Shown here piece by piece: positions 33,360-41,473 of a stretch of DNA of 46,073 nucleotides. How positions within the stretch are numbered: the first letter of the stretch is position 1; every line of letters starts with the position of its first letter. A model generated the notes under the pieces. It made no database searches, was not told the DNA's origin, and saw only the letters and a program-made list of their open reading frames with translations. The DNA is taken from assembly GCA_035530875.1 (NCBI GenBank), contig DATKUB010000026.1, positions 1 through 46,073 of the forward strand, written 5' to 3'. The translations under genes and the position numbers were made by a program. This DNA is from JANXYY01 sp035530875 (GTDB taxonomy: Bacteria; Actinomycetota; Actinomycetes; Nanopelagicales; Nanopelagicaceae).

Positions 33360-33387
33360 TTGGCGCGCATGAGCGTTACGCTAATAA
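33360..33387 (+). promoter_or_regulatory. clpC: Putative clpC promoter
   Basis: TTGGCG (33360-33365) and TAATAA (33382-33387) are separated by 16 bases. The start would be near 33394, leaving a leader of about 20 nt. The GATCCGTGGATC palindrome at 33292-33303 lies further upstream and could be an operator. No clear HspR (inverted CTTGAGT) or canonical ClgR site was found. Confidence 0.45.
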
Positions 33388-33394
33388 GAGGTTA

Positions 33395-33410
33395 AAAGAA
33401 GGGGTTCTTT
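33395..33410 (+). promoter_or_regulatory. clpC: AU hairpin presenting the clpC ribosome site in its loop
   Basis: AAAGAA (33395-33400) and TTCTTT (33405-33410) are complementary around GGGG (33401-33404), which with the preceding AGAA forms the clpC Shine-Dalgarno element nine bases before ATG. The stem is weak (mostly A-T) and would melt at moderate temperature. Confidence 0.35.
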
Positions 33411-33413
33411 AAA

Positions 33414-35912
33414 ATGTTTGAGCGCTTTACCGACCGTGCCCGACGCGTAGTGGTTCTTGCCCAAGAAGAAGCAAGAATGCTCAACCACAACTACATCGGC
33501 ACCGAGCACCTTCTTCTCGGCTTGATTCATGAGGGTGAGGGCGTCGCAGCCAAAGCGTTGGAGTCGCTCAATATCTCTCTGGAAGCCGTCCGATCCCAGG
33601 TTGAGGAAATCATCGGCCAAGGCCAACAGGCGCCAAGCGGTCATATCCCGTTTACGCCGCGAGCCAAAAAAGTTCTCGAATTGTCGTTGCGTGAAGCTCT
33701 TCAATTGGGACACAACTACATCGGCACCGAGCACATTCTTCTGGGTCTGATTCGCGAAGGCGAAGGGGTTGCTGCGCAAGTGCTGGTCAAACTTGGCGCC
33801 GATCTCAATCGTGTTCGCCAGCAAGTAATTCAGTTACTTTCGGGGTACCAAGGCAAGGAGAGCGTGCCGACTGGCCCGGCGGAGGGAACGCCATCAACCT
33901 CGCTAGTACTTGACCAATTCGGGCGCAATCTCACCCAAGCAGCCCGAGAGGGCAAGTTGGATCCGGTTATCGGGCGCGAAAAAGAGATCGAGCGGGTAAT
34001 GCAGGTGCTCTCTCGGCGTACGAAAAATAACCCGGTTCTGATCGGTGAGCCTGGTGTGGGCAAGACTGCTGTCGTTGAGGGGCTGGCCCAAGCCATCGTC
34101 AAAGGCGAAGTGCCCGAAACCTTGAAAGATAAGCAGATCTACACTCTTGATCTCGGCGCTCTGGTAGCCGGCAGCCGGTACCGCGGCGATTTTGAAGAAC
34201 GCTTGAAGAAAGTTTTGAAAGAAATTCGCACGCGCGGCGACATCGTCCTTTTCATCGACGAGATCCATACCCTCGTTGGTGCCGGTGCCGCAGAAGGCGC
34301 GATTGATGCGGCCAGCATCTTGAAGCCGATGCTTGCTCGCGGTGAACTCCAGACGATCGGCGCCACCACGCTTGACGAATACCGAAAGCACCTTGAGAAG
34401 GATGCCGCACTAGAGCGCCGCTTCCAACCAATTCACGTCCAGGAACCTTCAGTGGCACACACCATTGAGATCCTGGCCGGGCTCCGCGATCGCTATGAAA
34501 ATCACCACCGGGTTTCCATCACCGATGGCGCGCTGGTAGCCGCTGCAACCATGGCTGATCGGTATGTCTCGGACCGATTCTTGCCGGACAAGGCTATTGA
34601 CCTTATTGATGAGGCGGGCGCTCGGCTACGAATTCGCAGAATGACCGCACCCCCCGACTTGCGTGAACTGGATGATCGAGTCGCAGATGTTCGTCGCGAA
34701 AAAGAGTCGGCTATTGATGGCCAGGACTTTGAAAAGGCGGCGAGCCTGCGCGATAAAGAGAAGCAGCTGCTGGCGGAACGAACTGACCGAGAGAAGTCTT
34801 GGAAAGCCGGCGACATGGATGTGGTCGCTGAGGTGAACGAAGAGTTGATCGCTGAAGTTCTGGCAACTGCCACTGGAATTCCGGTCTTTAAGTTAACCGA
34901 GGAGGAGACCTCTCGACTGCTCCGAATGGAGGCCGAACTTCACAAGCGGGTGATTGGTCAAGATCAGGCGATTAAGGCACTTTCACAAGCCATCCGCCGT
35001 ACCCGGGCTGGTCTGAAAGATCCGAAGCGTCCTGGTGGCTCATTCATTTTTGCCGGTCCATCTGGGGTCGGTAAAACCGAGTTATCACGTACTCTCGCCG
35101 AGTTCCTCTTTGGTGACGAGGACTCCTTGATCCAACTTGATATGAGCGAATACTCCGAGAAGCACACTGTTTCTCGGCTCTTCGGATCCCCTCCCGGATA
35201 CGTTGGGTACGACGAAGGCGGCCAGCTAACCGAGAAGGTCCGTAGAAAGCCATTCTCGGTTGTGCTCTTTGATGAGGTCGAGAAGGCACATCCCGACATT
35301 TTCAATTCGCTACTTCAAGTTCTTGAAGACGGTCGTTTGACTGATTCGCAGGGTCGGGTTGTTGACTTCAAGAACACCGTCATCATCATGACGACAAACT
35401 TGGGTACTCGTGATATCTCGAAAGGGGTAAATCTTGGGTTTGGCTCAGGCTCTGATGTCTCAGGTTCGTATGATCGAATGAAGGCTAAGGTCACTGACGA
35501 ACTTAAGCAGCATTTCCGTCCTGAATTCCTCAACCGGATCGACGATATTATCGTGTTCCACCAGTTGTCCCAGGAAGAGATCGTCAACATTGTCGACCTG
35601 ATGCTTTCTAAGTTGGACGAGCGCCTGCGCGACAAGGACATGGGTATTGAACTCACAGTTGCGGCGAAGCAACTTCTTGCAACAAAGGGGTATGACCCAG
35701 TGATGGGTGCTAGGCCGCTTCGTCGAACCATGCAGCGGGAGATCGAGGATCAGTTGTCCGAAAAGATTCTCTTTGGCGAAATCAAGCCAGGAGAATTGAT
35801 CTTGGTGGATGTTGCAGGCGAAGGCGCCGAAGCGACCTTCACTTTCAGGGGTGAGCCAAGGAGCACACTTCCTGATGCGCCTCCACTGGTTCAGACTGGC
35901 GAAAACGCCTGA
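33414..35912 (+). CDS. clpC: ClpC ATPase, Clp protease unfoldase
   Basis: 832 residues: N-terminal double Clp repeat (about 1-145), first AAA domain with GEPGVGKTA and VLFIDEIHTLVGAG, a middle UVR-like coiled segment (about 415-470, KESAIDGQDFEKAASLRDKE), second AAA domain with GPSGVGKTE and VVLFDEVEKAHPDI, then the D2-small domain. The VNLGFG motif that docks on ClpP is present. It unfolds substrates for ClpP1P2. The end overlaps the oppositely transcribed radA by 22 bases. It is close to the size of M. tuberculosis ClpC1 (848 aa); the C-terminus is slightly shorter. Confidence 0.96.
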   Translation: MFERFTDRARRVVVLAQEEARMLNHNYIGTEHLLLGLIHEGEGVAAKALESLNISLEAVRSQVEEIIGQGQQAPSGHIPFTPRAKKVLELSLREALQLGHNYIGTEHILLGLIREGEGVAAQVLVKLGADLNRVRQQVIQLLSGYQGKESVPTGPAEGTPSTSLVLDQFGRNLTQAAREGKLDPVIGREKEIERVMQVLSRRTKNNPVLIGEPGVGKTAVVEGLAQAIVKGEVPETLKDKQIYTLDLGALVAGSRYRGDFEERLKKVLKEIRTRGDIVLFIDEIHTLVGAGAAEGAIDAASILKPMLARGELQTIGATTLDEYRKHLEKDAALERRFQPIHVQEPSVAHTIEILAGLRDRYENHHRVSITDGALVAAATMADRYVSDRFLPDKAIDLIDEAGARLRIRRMTAPPDLRELDDRVADVRREKESAIDGQDFEKAASLRDKEKQLLAERTDREKSWKAGDMDVVAEVNEELIAEVLATATGIPVFKLTEEETSRLLRMEAELHKRVIGQDQAIKALSQAIRRTRAGLKDPKRPGGSFIFAGPSGVGKTELSRTLAEFLFGDEDSLIQLDMSEYSEKHTVSRLFGSPPGYVGYDEGGQLTEKVRRKPFSVVLFDEVEKAHPDIFNSLLQVLEDGRLTDSQGRVVDFKNTVIIMTTNLGTRDISKGVNLGFGSGSDVSGSYDRMKAKVTDELKQHFRPEFLNRIDDIIVFHQLSQEEIVNIVDLMLSKLDERLRDKDMGIELTVAAKQLLATKGYDPVMGARPLRRTMQREIEDQLSEKILFGEIKPGELILVDVAGEGAEATFTFRGEPRSTLPDAPPLVQTGENA

Positions 35913-37276
35913 GCGATAGCCTCCTTTAACCGGCCGACTTCGATAGTTTCGACACCGAACACGGTGGCGCCGCTGTCGGTTGGGACTATCGCTCGCTTAA
36001 AGCCAAGCCGGGCCGCTTCGTTTAGGCGTTGCTGAACTCCGGCCACTCGCCTCACCTCGCCGGCCAGCCCGACTTCGCCAATGGCGATCAGGTCGGGGGG
36101 CAGAGCTCGATGCTCGGCAGCTGAGGCGATCGCCAGAGCGAGCGCCAGATCTACGGCCGGTTCGGTAAGCCGGGCGCCGCCAACGGTCGCTACGTAGACA
36201 TCGCGTCCAGCTAGCGCGACCCCAGCCCGTAGTTCAAGCACGGCCAGGGTCATTGAGCTTCTGGCGCTGTCGAGACCGCTGGTGACCCGTCGAGGGTTGG
36301 GATATCCGCCCTCACGTCCGGGAGCTTGTCCGACCAGGGCTTGGATCTCGGCTAACAGTGCGCGGCGGCCTTCGAGGGTCACGGTGACGCAGGTTCCAGA
36401 TACCGGTTCCGCATGGCGGGTTAGAAAGAGCCCAGTTGGGTCGGGAAGTCCGGTGATCCCGCCATCATTTAGATCGAGGCAGCCGACCTCGTCGGTGGCG
36501 CCGAAACGATTCTTGACCGCGCGCACTAATCGCAGACGTGAATGACGCTCGCCCTCGAAGTGAAGAACCACATCTACCAAGTGTTCAAGCATTCGAGGTC
36601 CGGCGATCGAGCCGTCCTTTGTCACATGACCAACCAGGATTACCGCAATATTTCGATCCTTGGCAATTCTTATGAGCGCATTGGCGACCTCGCGTACCTG
36701 GGTAACGCCACCAGCGGAACCATCGATGGCATCACTTGCAATTGTTTGAATGCTGTCGATAATCAACAGATCGGGCTTTACTTCATCTATGTGTGCAATC
36801 ACTGCACCCAGATCTGTTTCTGCGGCCAGCCAGAGGTTGGGATTTACCGCTGACATCCGCTCTGCTCGCAACCGAACTTGAGCCGCCGATTCTTCGCCAG
36901 TTACATAAAGTGAAGTGATTGACTCTTCGGCGCACTTTGCGCCGACGGCAAGAAGGAGAGTTGACTTTCCAACCCCAGGTTCTCCGGCCAGCAAGACAAC
37001 TGCCCCTGGGATTAAGCCACCACCAAGGACTCGATCAAGTTCGCCGACACCAGTTGGCCGAGATCGAGCACTCTCAATATCTACCTCGCCAATCGGCCTA
37101 GCCGGAGCCGAGATTTTTCCCGCTTTTAAGGACTTTGCTTTGGGCGCACCGAACTCCTCAACGCTTCCCCAGGCTTGGCATTCGCCGCAGCGGCCGACCC
37201 ACTTGCTCGTGGTCCAACCGCATTCCCCACACCGGAAAGGATCTTTGCTCTGAGTCTTGGGTGCCGCTTTGGTCAT
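35891..37276 (-). CDS. radA: DNA repair protein RadA
   Basis: 461 residues: N-terminal C4 zinc finger (C16, C19, C30, C33 in RCGECG...GRCGEC), RecA-like ATPase with Walker A GEPGVGKS (98-105), the RadA-specific KNRFG motif and a C-terminal Lon-protease-like domain (about 310-455). It promotes branch migration and processing of recombination intermediates. Start ATG 37276 is three bases after the previous (minus-strand) stop, and a TACGCT sits seven bases upstream, so it may also have its own leaderless start. The last 22 coding bases overlap the end of clpC. Confidence 0.95.
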   Translation of the reverse strand: MTKAAPKTQSKDPFRCGECGWTTSKWVGRCGECQAWGSVEEFGAPKAKSLKAGKISAPARPIGEVDIESARSRPTGVGELDRVLGGGLIPGAVVLLAGEPGVGKSTLLLAVGAKCAEESITSLYVTGEESAAQVRLRAERMSAVNPNLWLAAETDLGAVIAHIDEVKPDLLIIDSIQTIASDAIDGSAGGVTQVREVANALIRIAKDRNIAVILVGHVTKDGSIAGPRMLEHLVDVVLHFEGERHSRLRLVRAVKNRFGATDEVGCLDLNDGGITGLPDPTGLFLTRHAEPVSGTCVTVTLEGRRALLAEIQALVGQAPGREGGYPNPRRVTSGLDSARSSMTLAVLELRAGVALAGRDVYVATVGGARLTEPAVDLALALAIASAAEHRALPPDLIAIGEVGLAGEVRRVAGVQQRLNEAARLGFKRAIVPTDSGATVFGVETIEVGRLKEAIAQAFSPV

Positions 37277-37289
37277 GAGCTAGAGCGTA
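37277..37289 (-). promoter_or_regulatory. radA: Probable leaderless -10 box for radA (TACGCT, 7 nt before ATG)
   Basis: On the minus strand TACGCT (37289-37284) lies seven bases before ATG 37276, inside the last codons of the upstream cysteine-rich protein gene. No Shine-Dalgarno sequence is visible. Confidence 0.35.
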
Positions 37290-38137
37290 TTGGCTCGCAC
37301 CGACGCAGGGTGAACCGCAAAAAGCGGCAAGTGTCGAGCCTTAGCAGCGGCCTGGGCGGCCAGTCGCGCATCGCAGAGCGCAGCCAACGCTGCGTAGGCC
37401 TTCTCACCCATAGTGGCGACTAGTTCCACCTTGTTGGACAGGTAGACCGGTTCGGTTCCAATGTGCGCCTCAGAGTTGCCAGTGCAGTACCAATCAAAAT
37501 CGACGCCACCGGGACCCCAACCGCGCCGGTCAAATTCGCCAAGCACCGTGACTTCGATAGTTACCCCGTCGGGTCGGTCGACGTTTTCAAACGAACGTCG
37601 GATCGGAAGCTGCCAGCAGACGTCGGGTTTGGTCTCGACAAAATGCACACCCTCAGCATTAGCAAGATGGTGTAGCGCGCAGCCTTCCCCACCTGCAAAA
37701 CCAACCCGATTCAAGAAAATGCAGGCTCCGTCGACAACACGAGTCTTGCGTTCTCCCTCGTCGTCGCGTTCGATGATGTTCAATTTCTTTTTCTTTTTTT
37801 TCGCTTGACCTTCGTCAAAATACTGCCAGGTCTCTGAAGTGAGCCGGTCAACCCATTTCCGAACACGCTTTTCATCAGCAGCATCCGAAAAATGTGCACC
37901 GTGCGTGCAGCACCCATCGTCGGGACGATCGGCCATGATGCCCTTGCAGCCGGCACCGTAGATGCAAGTCCAGGATGAAGTGAGCCAAGTTAAATCGCAG
38001 CGCCAAGCTTCTTTCTCGGGCTTGTCTGGATCGGCGAATTCGACCCAATCGCGGGCAAAATCCAATGGCACTTCATTGGGGGTCAACTTGCCATGGCTTG
38101 CTGGCTTCGGCAGATTCTCGGTTGACTTCGAAGGCAC
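37280..38137 (-). CDS. Conserved cysteine-rich protein (YkgJ/DUF3109-like, possible metal centre)
   Basis: 285 residues from GTG 38137. It has about ten cysteines clustered as WRCDLTWL...WTC, GAGCKG, DDGCCTHG, DGACIFLN, GEGCALHH and PDVCW, reminiscent of the zinc/iron-chelating YkgJ and DUF3109 proteins. A Lys run (KKKKKK about residues 113-118) is encoded by an A-rich stretch with eight consecutive A. The C-terminus is Ala-rich helix. No signal peptide or membrane span. It lies directly ahead of radA on the minus strand with a gap of three bases, so the two are likely co-transcribed. Function unknown; iron-sulfur or zinc binding is inference. Confidence 0.75.
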   Translation of the reverse strand: MPSKSTENLPKPASHGKLTPNEVPLDFARDWVEFADPDKPEKEAWRCDLTWLTSSWTCIYGAGCKGIMADRPDDGCCTHGAHFSDAADEKRVRKWVDRLTSETWQYFDEGQAKKKKKKLNIIERDDEGERKTRVVDGACIFLNRVGFAGGEGCALHHLANAEGVHFVETKPDVCWQLPIRRSFENVDRPDGVTIEVTVLGEFDRRGWGPGGVDFDWYCTGNSEAHIGTEPVYLSNKVELVATMGEKAYAALAALCDARLAAQAAAKARHLPLFAVHPASVRANTL

Positions 38138-38175
38138 GCGCCAACCTTATGGGTTCAAACGACTATCGTCATCCT
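38138..38175. promoter_or_regulatory. Divergent pair of probable leaderless promoters
   Basis: In this 38-base divergent gap TAAGGT (minus, 38149-38144) is six bases from GTG 38137, and TATCGT (plus, 38164-38169) is six bases from GTG 38176. For the minus promoter ATGACG lies 17 bases upstream as a possible -35, so each promoter's upstream region overlaps the other gene's. Confidence 0.45.
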
Positions 38176-39105
38176 GTGCGCTTAGGAGTATTAGATGTGG
38201 GATCCAACACTGTTCACCTGTTGGTAGTTGACGCACACCCAGGCGCTCGTCCGCTCCCTGCAACTAGTTACAAGGTTGAGCTTCGACTCGTCGAGCACCT
38301 TGATGATAGAGGCGCGATTAGCGCTGAAGGCGAACAGCTCCTAGTGGAAACCATTGCCGACGCCATGGAACAGGCGAAGGAACATGGAGTTGAGGATGTT
38401 CTCGCCTTTGCCACATCGGCGTTGCGCGAAGCCGCCAACAGTGAAGAACTCCTTGCACGTGTGCGTGATAAGACGGGCGTCGATCTCCAGATCCTGGCCG
38501 GAAATGATGAAGCGCGTTTTACCTTCTTAGCCGTTCGACGTTGGTTTGGCTGGTCGAGCGGGCGCATGCTGGTCCTCGACATTGGCGGCGGCTCGCTCGA
38601 AATCGCCTGCGGGTACGACGAAGAGCCGGATGTTGCTTTCTCGCTTCCACTTGGGGCCAACCGCCTAACGGTTGAGTACCTTTCCGGCGATCCATTTGAC
38701 CCGACTTTGATTAGGGAATTGCGGCGCAAAATTCGCATCGATATCGCTGGTGTTGTCCCCGAGGTTTTGAAGCTCGGAGAAATCAACCACCCAGTTGCAA
38801 CGAGCAAGACATTTCGCTCGTTGGCTCGAATTTGCGGCGCAGAACCATCTAGTGCCGGGGCCTACGTGCCAAGGGTACTAAAGCGTGACGTGCTCAATGA
38901 CTGGATTCCCAGGCTTTCTGCCATGCCTCGGGCGGAGCGAAGCCGCCTTCCCGGCGTCTCGATAGGCAGGGCCAACCAACTCCTGGCGGGGGCTCTGGTT
39001 GCCCAGAGCGCAATGGAACTTCTTGACCTTGAGGTTCTTGAAATCTGCCCATGGGCGCTGCGCGAGGGCATCATTTTGCGCAGGCTCGACTGGATGGAAG
39101 GATGA
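38176..39105 (+). CDS. Ppx/GppA-family phosphatase
   Basis: 309 residues from GTG 38176, chosen because it begins MRLGVLDVGSNTVHLLVVDA, the usual start of this actinobacterial subgroup, and has TATCGT six bases ahead; ATG 38149 is the alternative and would add nine residues. Phosphate motifs DVGSNTVHL and LDIGGGSLEIA define the exopolyphosphatase/guanosine pentaphosphatase fold. The protein is short, lacking the C-terminal HD-like domain of E. coli Ppx (513 aa). It may cleave polyphosphate or pppGpp. Its stop overlaps the proline dehydrogenase start (ATGA). Confidence 0.87.
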   Translation: MRLGVLDVGSNTVHLLVVDAHPGARPLPATSYKVELRLVEHLDDRGAISAEGEQLLVETIADAMEQAKEHGVEDVLAFATSALREAANSEELLARVRDKTGVDLQILAGNDEARFTFLAVRRWFGWSSGRMLVLDIGGGSLEIACGYDEEPDVAFSLPLGANRLTVEYLSGDPFDPTLIRELRRKIRIDIAGVVPEVLKLGEINHPVATSKTFRSLARICGAEPSSAGAYVPRVLKRDVLNDWIPRLSAMPRAERSRLPGVSIGRANQLLAGALVAQSAMELLDLEVLEICPWALREGIILRRLDWMEG

Positions 39106-40040
39106 AAGACGTGTTCAGAGAGCCGATTCTGGCAGCCAGCCGAAGCAGTCGTGTCAAAGGGCTGATCACCGCGACCCCAGTGACGAGAGCTGTGGTCGAC
39201 CGTTTTGTTGCTGGCGAGACCAGCCAGAAGGCTGTCGATGCAGCCAGAAGGCTCGATAGTCAGGGACTTCTTGCCAGCATCGATCACTTAGGCGAAGACG
39301 TGACTAGCGTGGAGGGAGCTCGAGCCAATCGCGACGCTTATCTTGAGATTCTTTCGAAAATCAAGGAGTCGGCTCTTGGGTCCGCTGCTGAAGTATCAGT
39401 AAAACTTTCTGCGATCGGCCAGGCTCTTGGTAGCGATGGCGAAGACATCGCCTTCGAATTTGCCAGGGACATTTGCCTGGCAGCGGAGGCTGCCACTACG
39501 ACAGTCACTCTAGATATGGAAGACCACACGACGACGGATTCGACGCTTCGGATTCTGCGCGAATTGCGGAAAGACTTCCCGTGGGTCGGTGCTGTACTGC
39601 AGTCCTATCTCTTACGTACCGAAAACGATTGCCAAGATCTTGCCTATGAAGGCTCCAGGGTGAGGCTTTGCAAGGGAGCCTATAAGGAGCCCCCCAACGT
39701 AGCTTTTCAAGACAGAGGCGAAGTCGACCGGTCTTACGTCCGCTGTATGTCGGTGCTTATGGCTGGGCCCGGCTATCCAATGCTGGCTACCCATGACCCA
39801 CGATTGATTGAAATTGCGGGTGCCCTGGCTCTTCGAAACAAGCGAGCTGCTGGAAGCTATGAGTATCAGATGCTTCTTGGCATTCGTCCGGATGAACAAC
39901 TTCGCCTCGCGCAAGATAGTGAGCGGATGCGCATCTATGTTCCCTACGGCACTGACTGGTACGGATACTTGATGCGCCGGATGGCAGAGCGCCCGGCAAA
40001 CCTGGCCTTTTTCTTGCGGGCCCTTGCGACACGAAATTAG
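39102..40040 (+). CDS. Proline dehydrogenase (monofunctional)
   Basis: 312 residues from ATG 39102 (ATGA overlap with the Ppx/GppA gene). The PRODH barrel is recognisable by VSVKLSAIGQAL, TLDMEDHTTTDSTL, LQSYLLRTENDC, RLCKGAYKEP and ATHDPRLIE, and FAD-contacting YEYQMLLGIRP followed by RIYVPYGTDWYGYLMRR. This matches the monofunctional bacterial enzyme, not the fused PutA. It oxidises proline to pyrroline-5-carboxylate with a quinone-linked FAD at the membrane. The second catabolic enzyme, P5C dehydrogenase, is not here. Confidence 0.93.
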   Translation: MKDVFREPILAASRSSRVKGLITATPVTRAVVDRFVAGETSQKAVDAARRLDSQGLLASIDHLGEDVTSVEGARANRDAYLEILSKIKESALGSAAEVSVKLSAIGQALGSDGEDIAFEFARDICLAAEAATTTVTLDMEDHTTTDSTLRILRELRKDFPWVGAVLQSYLLRTENDCQDLAYEGSRVRLCKGAYKEPPNVAFQDRGEVDRSYVRCMSVLMAGPGYPMLATHDPRLIEIAGALALRNKRAAGSYEYQMLLGIRPDEQLRLAQDSERMRIYVPYGTDWYGYLMRRMAERPANLAFFLRALATRN

Positions 40041-40048
40041 GTGGCCAG

Positions 40049-40849
40049 ATGAGCAGAACTGCAATTCTAGGAATGGGAGTGATGGGCGAGGCCCTTCTCT
40101 CTGGACTTTTGCGCTCAGGTGTTGATCCTTCTGAGCTTGTCTTTTGCGACCGTCGCATTGATCGTGTAAGCGAAATCAATGATAAGTATGGAGTATCTGC
40201 CGATACAACCGCGGGTGCGGTCTCAGCGGCCGAAACAATTGTTTTGGTGGTGAAGCCACAGGATATGGGTGGGCTGCTTGAGGAAATTTCGCCGCATATT
40301 CGGTCTAATGCCCTCATCGTCTCGCTAGCTGCGGGGATTACAACGGATTTTCTGCAGAGTCGACTTACCGCTGGAACGCCGGTAGTTCGGGTGATGCCGA
40401 ATACGCCGGCGTTGGTCGACAAGGGTATGGCTGCGATCTCACCTGGCTCTCACTGCGATGAGCAGCACTTGGAGCGTGCCGAGCAATTGCTCAAGAGCAC
40501 CGGGAAAGTAATCAGAGTTGCCGAAAAGCATCAAGACGCGGTGACGGCCATCAGCGGCTCAGGACCGGCCTACATCTTCTATGTGGTTGAGGCGATGATC
40601 GAAGCCGGAGTACTACTTGGGCTGCCACGCAACGTTGCAACTGAGCTCACAGTACAAACCCTGCTCGGAGCCGCGACCATGCTTGCGGAGACGGGCGAAC
40701 ATCCAACCGTCCTTCGCGAAAATGTCACAAGCCCGGCGGGCACCACTGTTGCCGCTCTCCGCCAACTAGATGATCACAAAGTTCGGGCAGCTTTTCTTTC
40801 CGCGATGGAAGCCGCGCGCGACCGTTCACGTGAACTAGCACAGGGCTAG
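40049..40849 (+). CDS. proC: Pyrroline-5-carboxylate reductase
   Basis: 266 residues: NADPH-binding ILGMGVMGEALLSGL, VLVVKPQDM, VRVMPNTPALV, and the C-terminal AISGSGPAYIFYVVEAM and TSPAGTTVAALRQLDDHKV motifs are all typical of ProC. It reduces pyrroline-5-carboxylate to proline, the reverse of the neighbouring dehydrogenase. AGGTGG overlaps the previous stop, five bases from ATG. The stop shares a base with the LysE start (TAGTG). Confidence 0.95.
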   Translation: MSRTAILGMGVMGEALLSGLLRSGVDPSELVFCDRRIDRVSEINDKYGVSADTTAGAVSAAETIVLVVKPQDMGGLLEEISPHIRSNALIVSLAAGITTDFLQSRLTAGTPVVRVMPNTPALVDKGMAAISPGSHCDEQHLERAEQLLKSTGKVIRVAEKHQDAVTAISGSGPAYIFYVVEAMIEAGVLLGLPRNVATELTVQTLLGAATMLAETGEHPTVLRENVTSPAGTTVAALRQLDDHKVRAAFLSAMEAARDRSRELAQG

Positions 40850-41472
40850 TGTTTTCTGGGTCGCTAACCATCCAGCAACTCTTGGCGTTCAGTGGGCTTG
40901 CGCTTCTCATTACGCTTTTGCCTGGCCCAGATACCGCACTTGTAATTCGAGCAGCAATGCGGAGCGGCCGAACGGGTGCAATCAAAACGGCAGCGGGAAT
41001 TTGTAGCGGCCTCTTGGTGTGGGGCTGCCTGACCGCAGGTGGGCTGACGGCTTTTCTGACAAGTTTTCCTACCGCATATCGAGTGATCGCTTTTCTCGGA
41101 GGCCTTTACCTGCTTTATTTGGGCTGGCACTCCTGGAAATTTGCTCGCTTCGAAAATGGAGTGCCAGCCAAGAACCTTGGCAACTCTCCGTATGCCAGCG
41201 GATTGATCACAAATCTGTTGAATCCTAAGATCGCCGTTTTCTATTTGAGCGTCTTGCCGCACTTTGCACCGCCGGGACCGTTTCTATTTGCGAGGGCGCT
41301 CACCTTGGCGACGATTCACGCAATCTTCGGAATGTTCTGGTTTACCATCGTCGGTGTGTTTATTGAACGTTCACTGTTATCGCAGGGGGCGGTCAAGCTC
41401 CGAATGTTATTGCAGCGGATCACCGCAGTTCTTCTTGCAATTTTGGGCTTAAGAATTTTATTGGGAGGGTGA
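40849..41472 (+). CDS. LysE/RhtB-family amino acid exporter
   Basis: 207 residues with about six helices. The family opening LLITLLPGPDTALVIRAAMR (G-P-D/N motif) and the NLLNPKIAVFYLSVLP segment are diagnostic. GTG 40849 overlaps the proC stop. Members export lysine, arginine, threonine or homoserine-lactone. Located after proline dehydrogenase and proC, it may relieve excess of proline or a related amino acid; substrate unproven. Confidence 0.9.
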   Translation: MFSGSLTIQQLLAFSGLALLITLLPGPDTALVIRAAMRSGRTGAIKTAAGICSGLLVWGCLTAGGLTAFLTSFPTAYRVIAFLGGLYLLYLGWHSWKFARFENGVPAKNLGNSPYASGLITNLLNPKIAVFYLSVLPHFAPPGPFLFARALTLATIHAIFGMFWFTIVGVFIERSLLSQGAVKLRMLLQRITAVLLAILGLRILLGG

Positions 41473-41473
41473 A

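Noticed and set aside
33361..33382. CGC/GCG pairs upstream of clpC that could be a ClgR site
   Set aside because: The spacing between the CGC and GCG half-sites is six or four bases, not the five expected, and flanking bases do not fit.
38268..38807. A 179-codon minus-strand open frame opposite the Ppx/GppA gene
   Set aside because: It lacks ribosome site and promoter, is Ser/Arg-rich as expected for a reading-frame shadow, and lies wholly within a well-supported gene.
39787..40422. A 211-codon minus-strand open frame opposite the proline dehydrogenase and proC genes
   Set aside because: It overlaps two well-recognised enzymes, and no recognisable family motif is seen.
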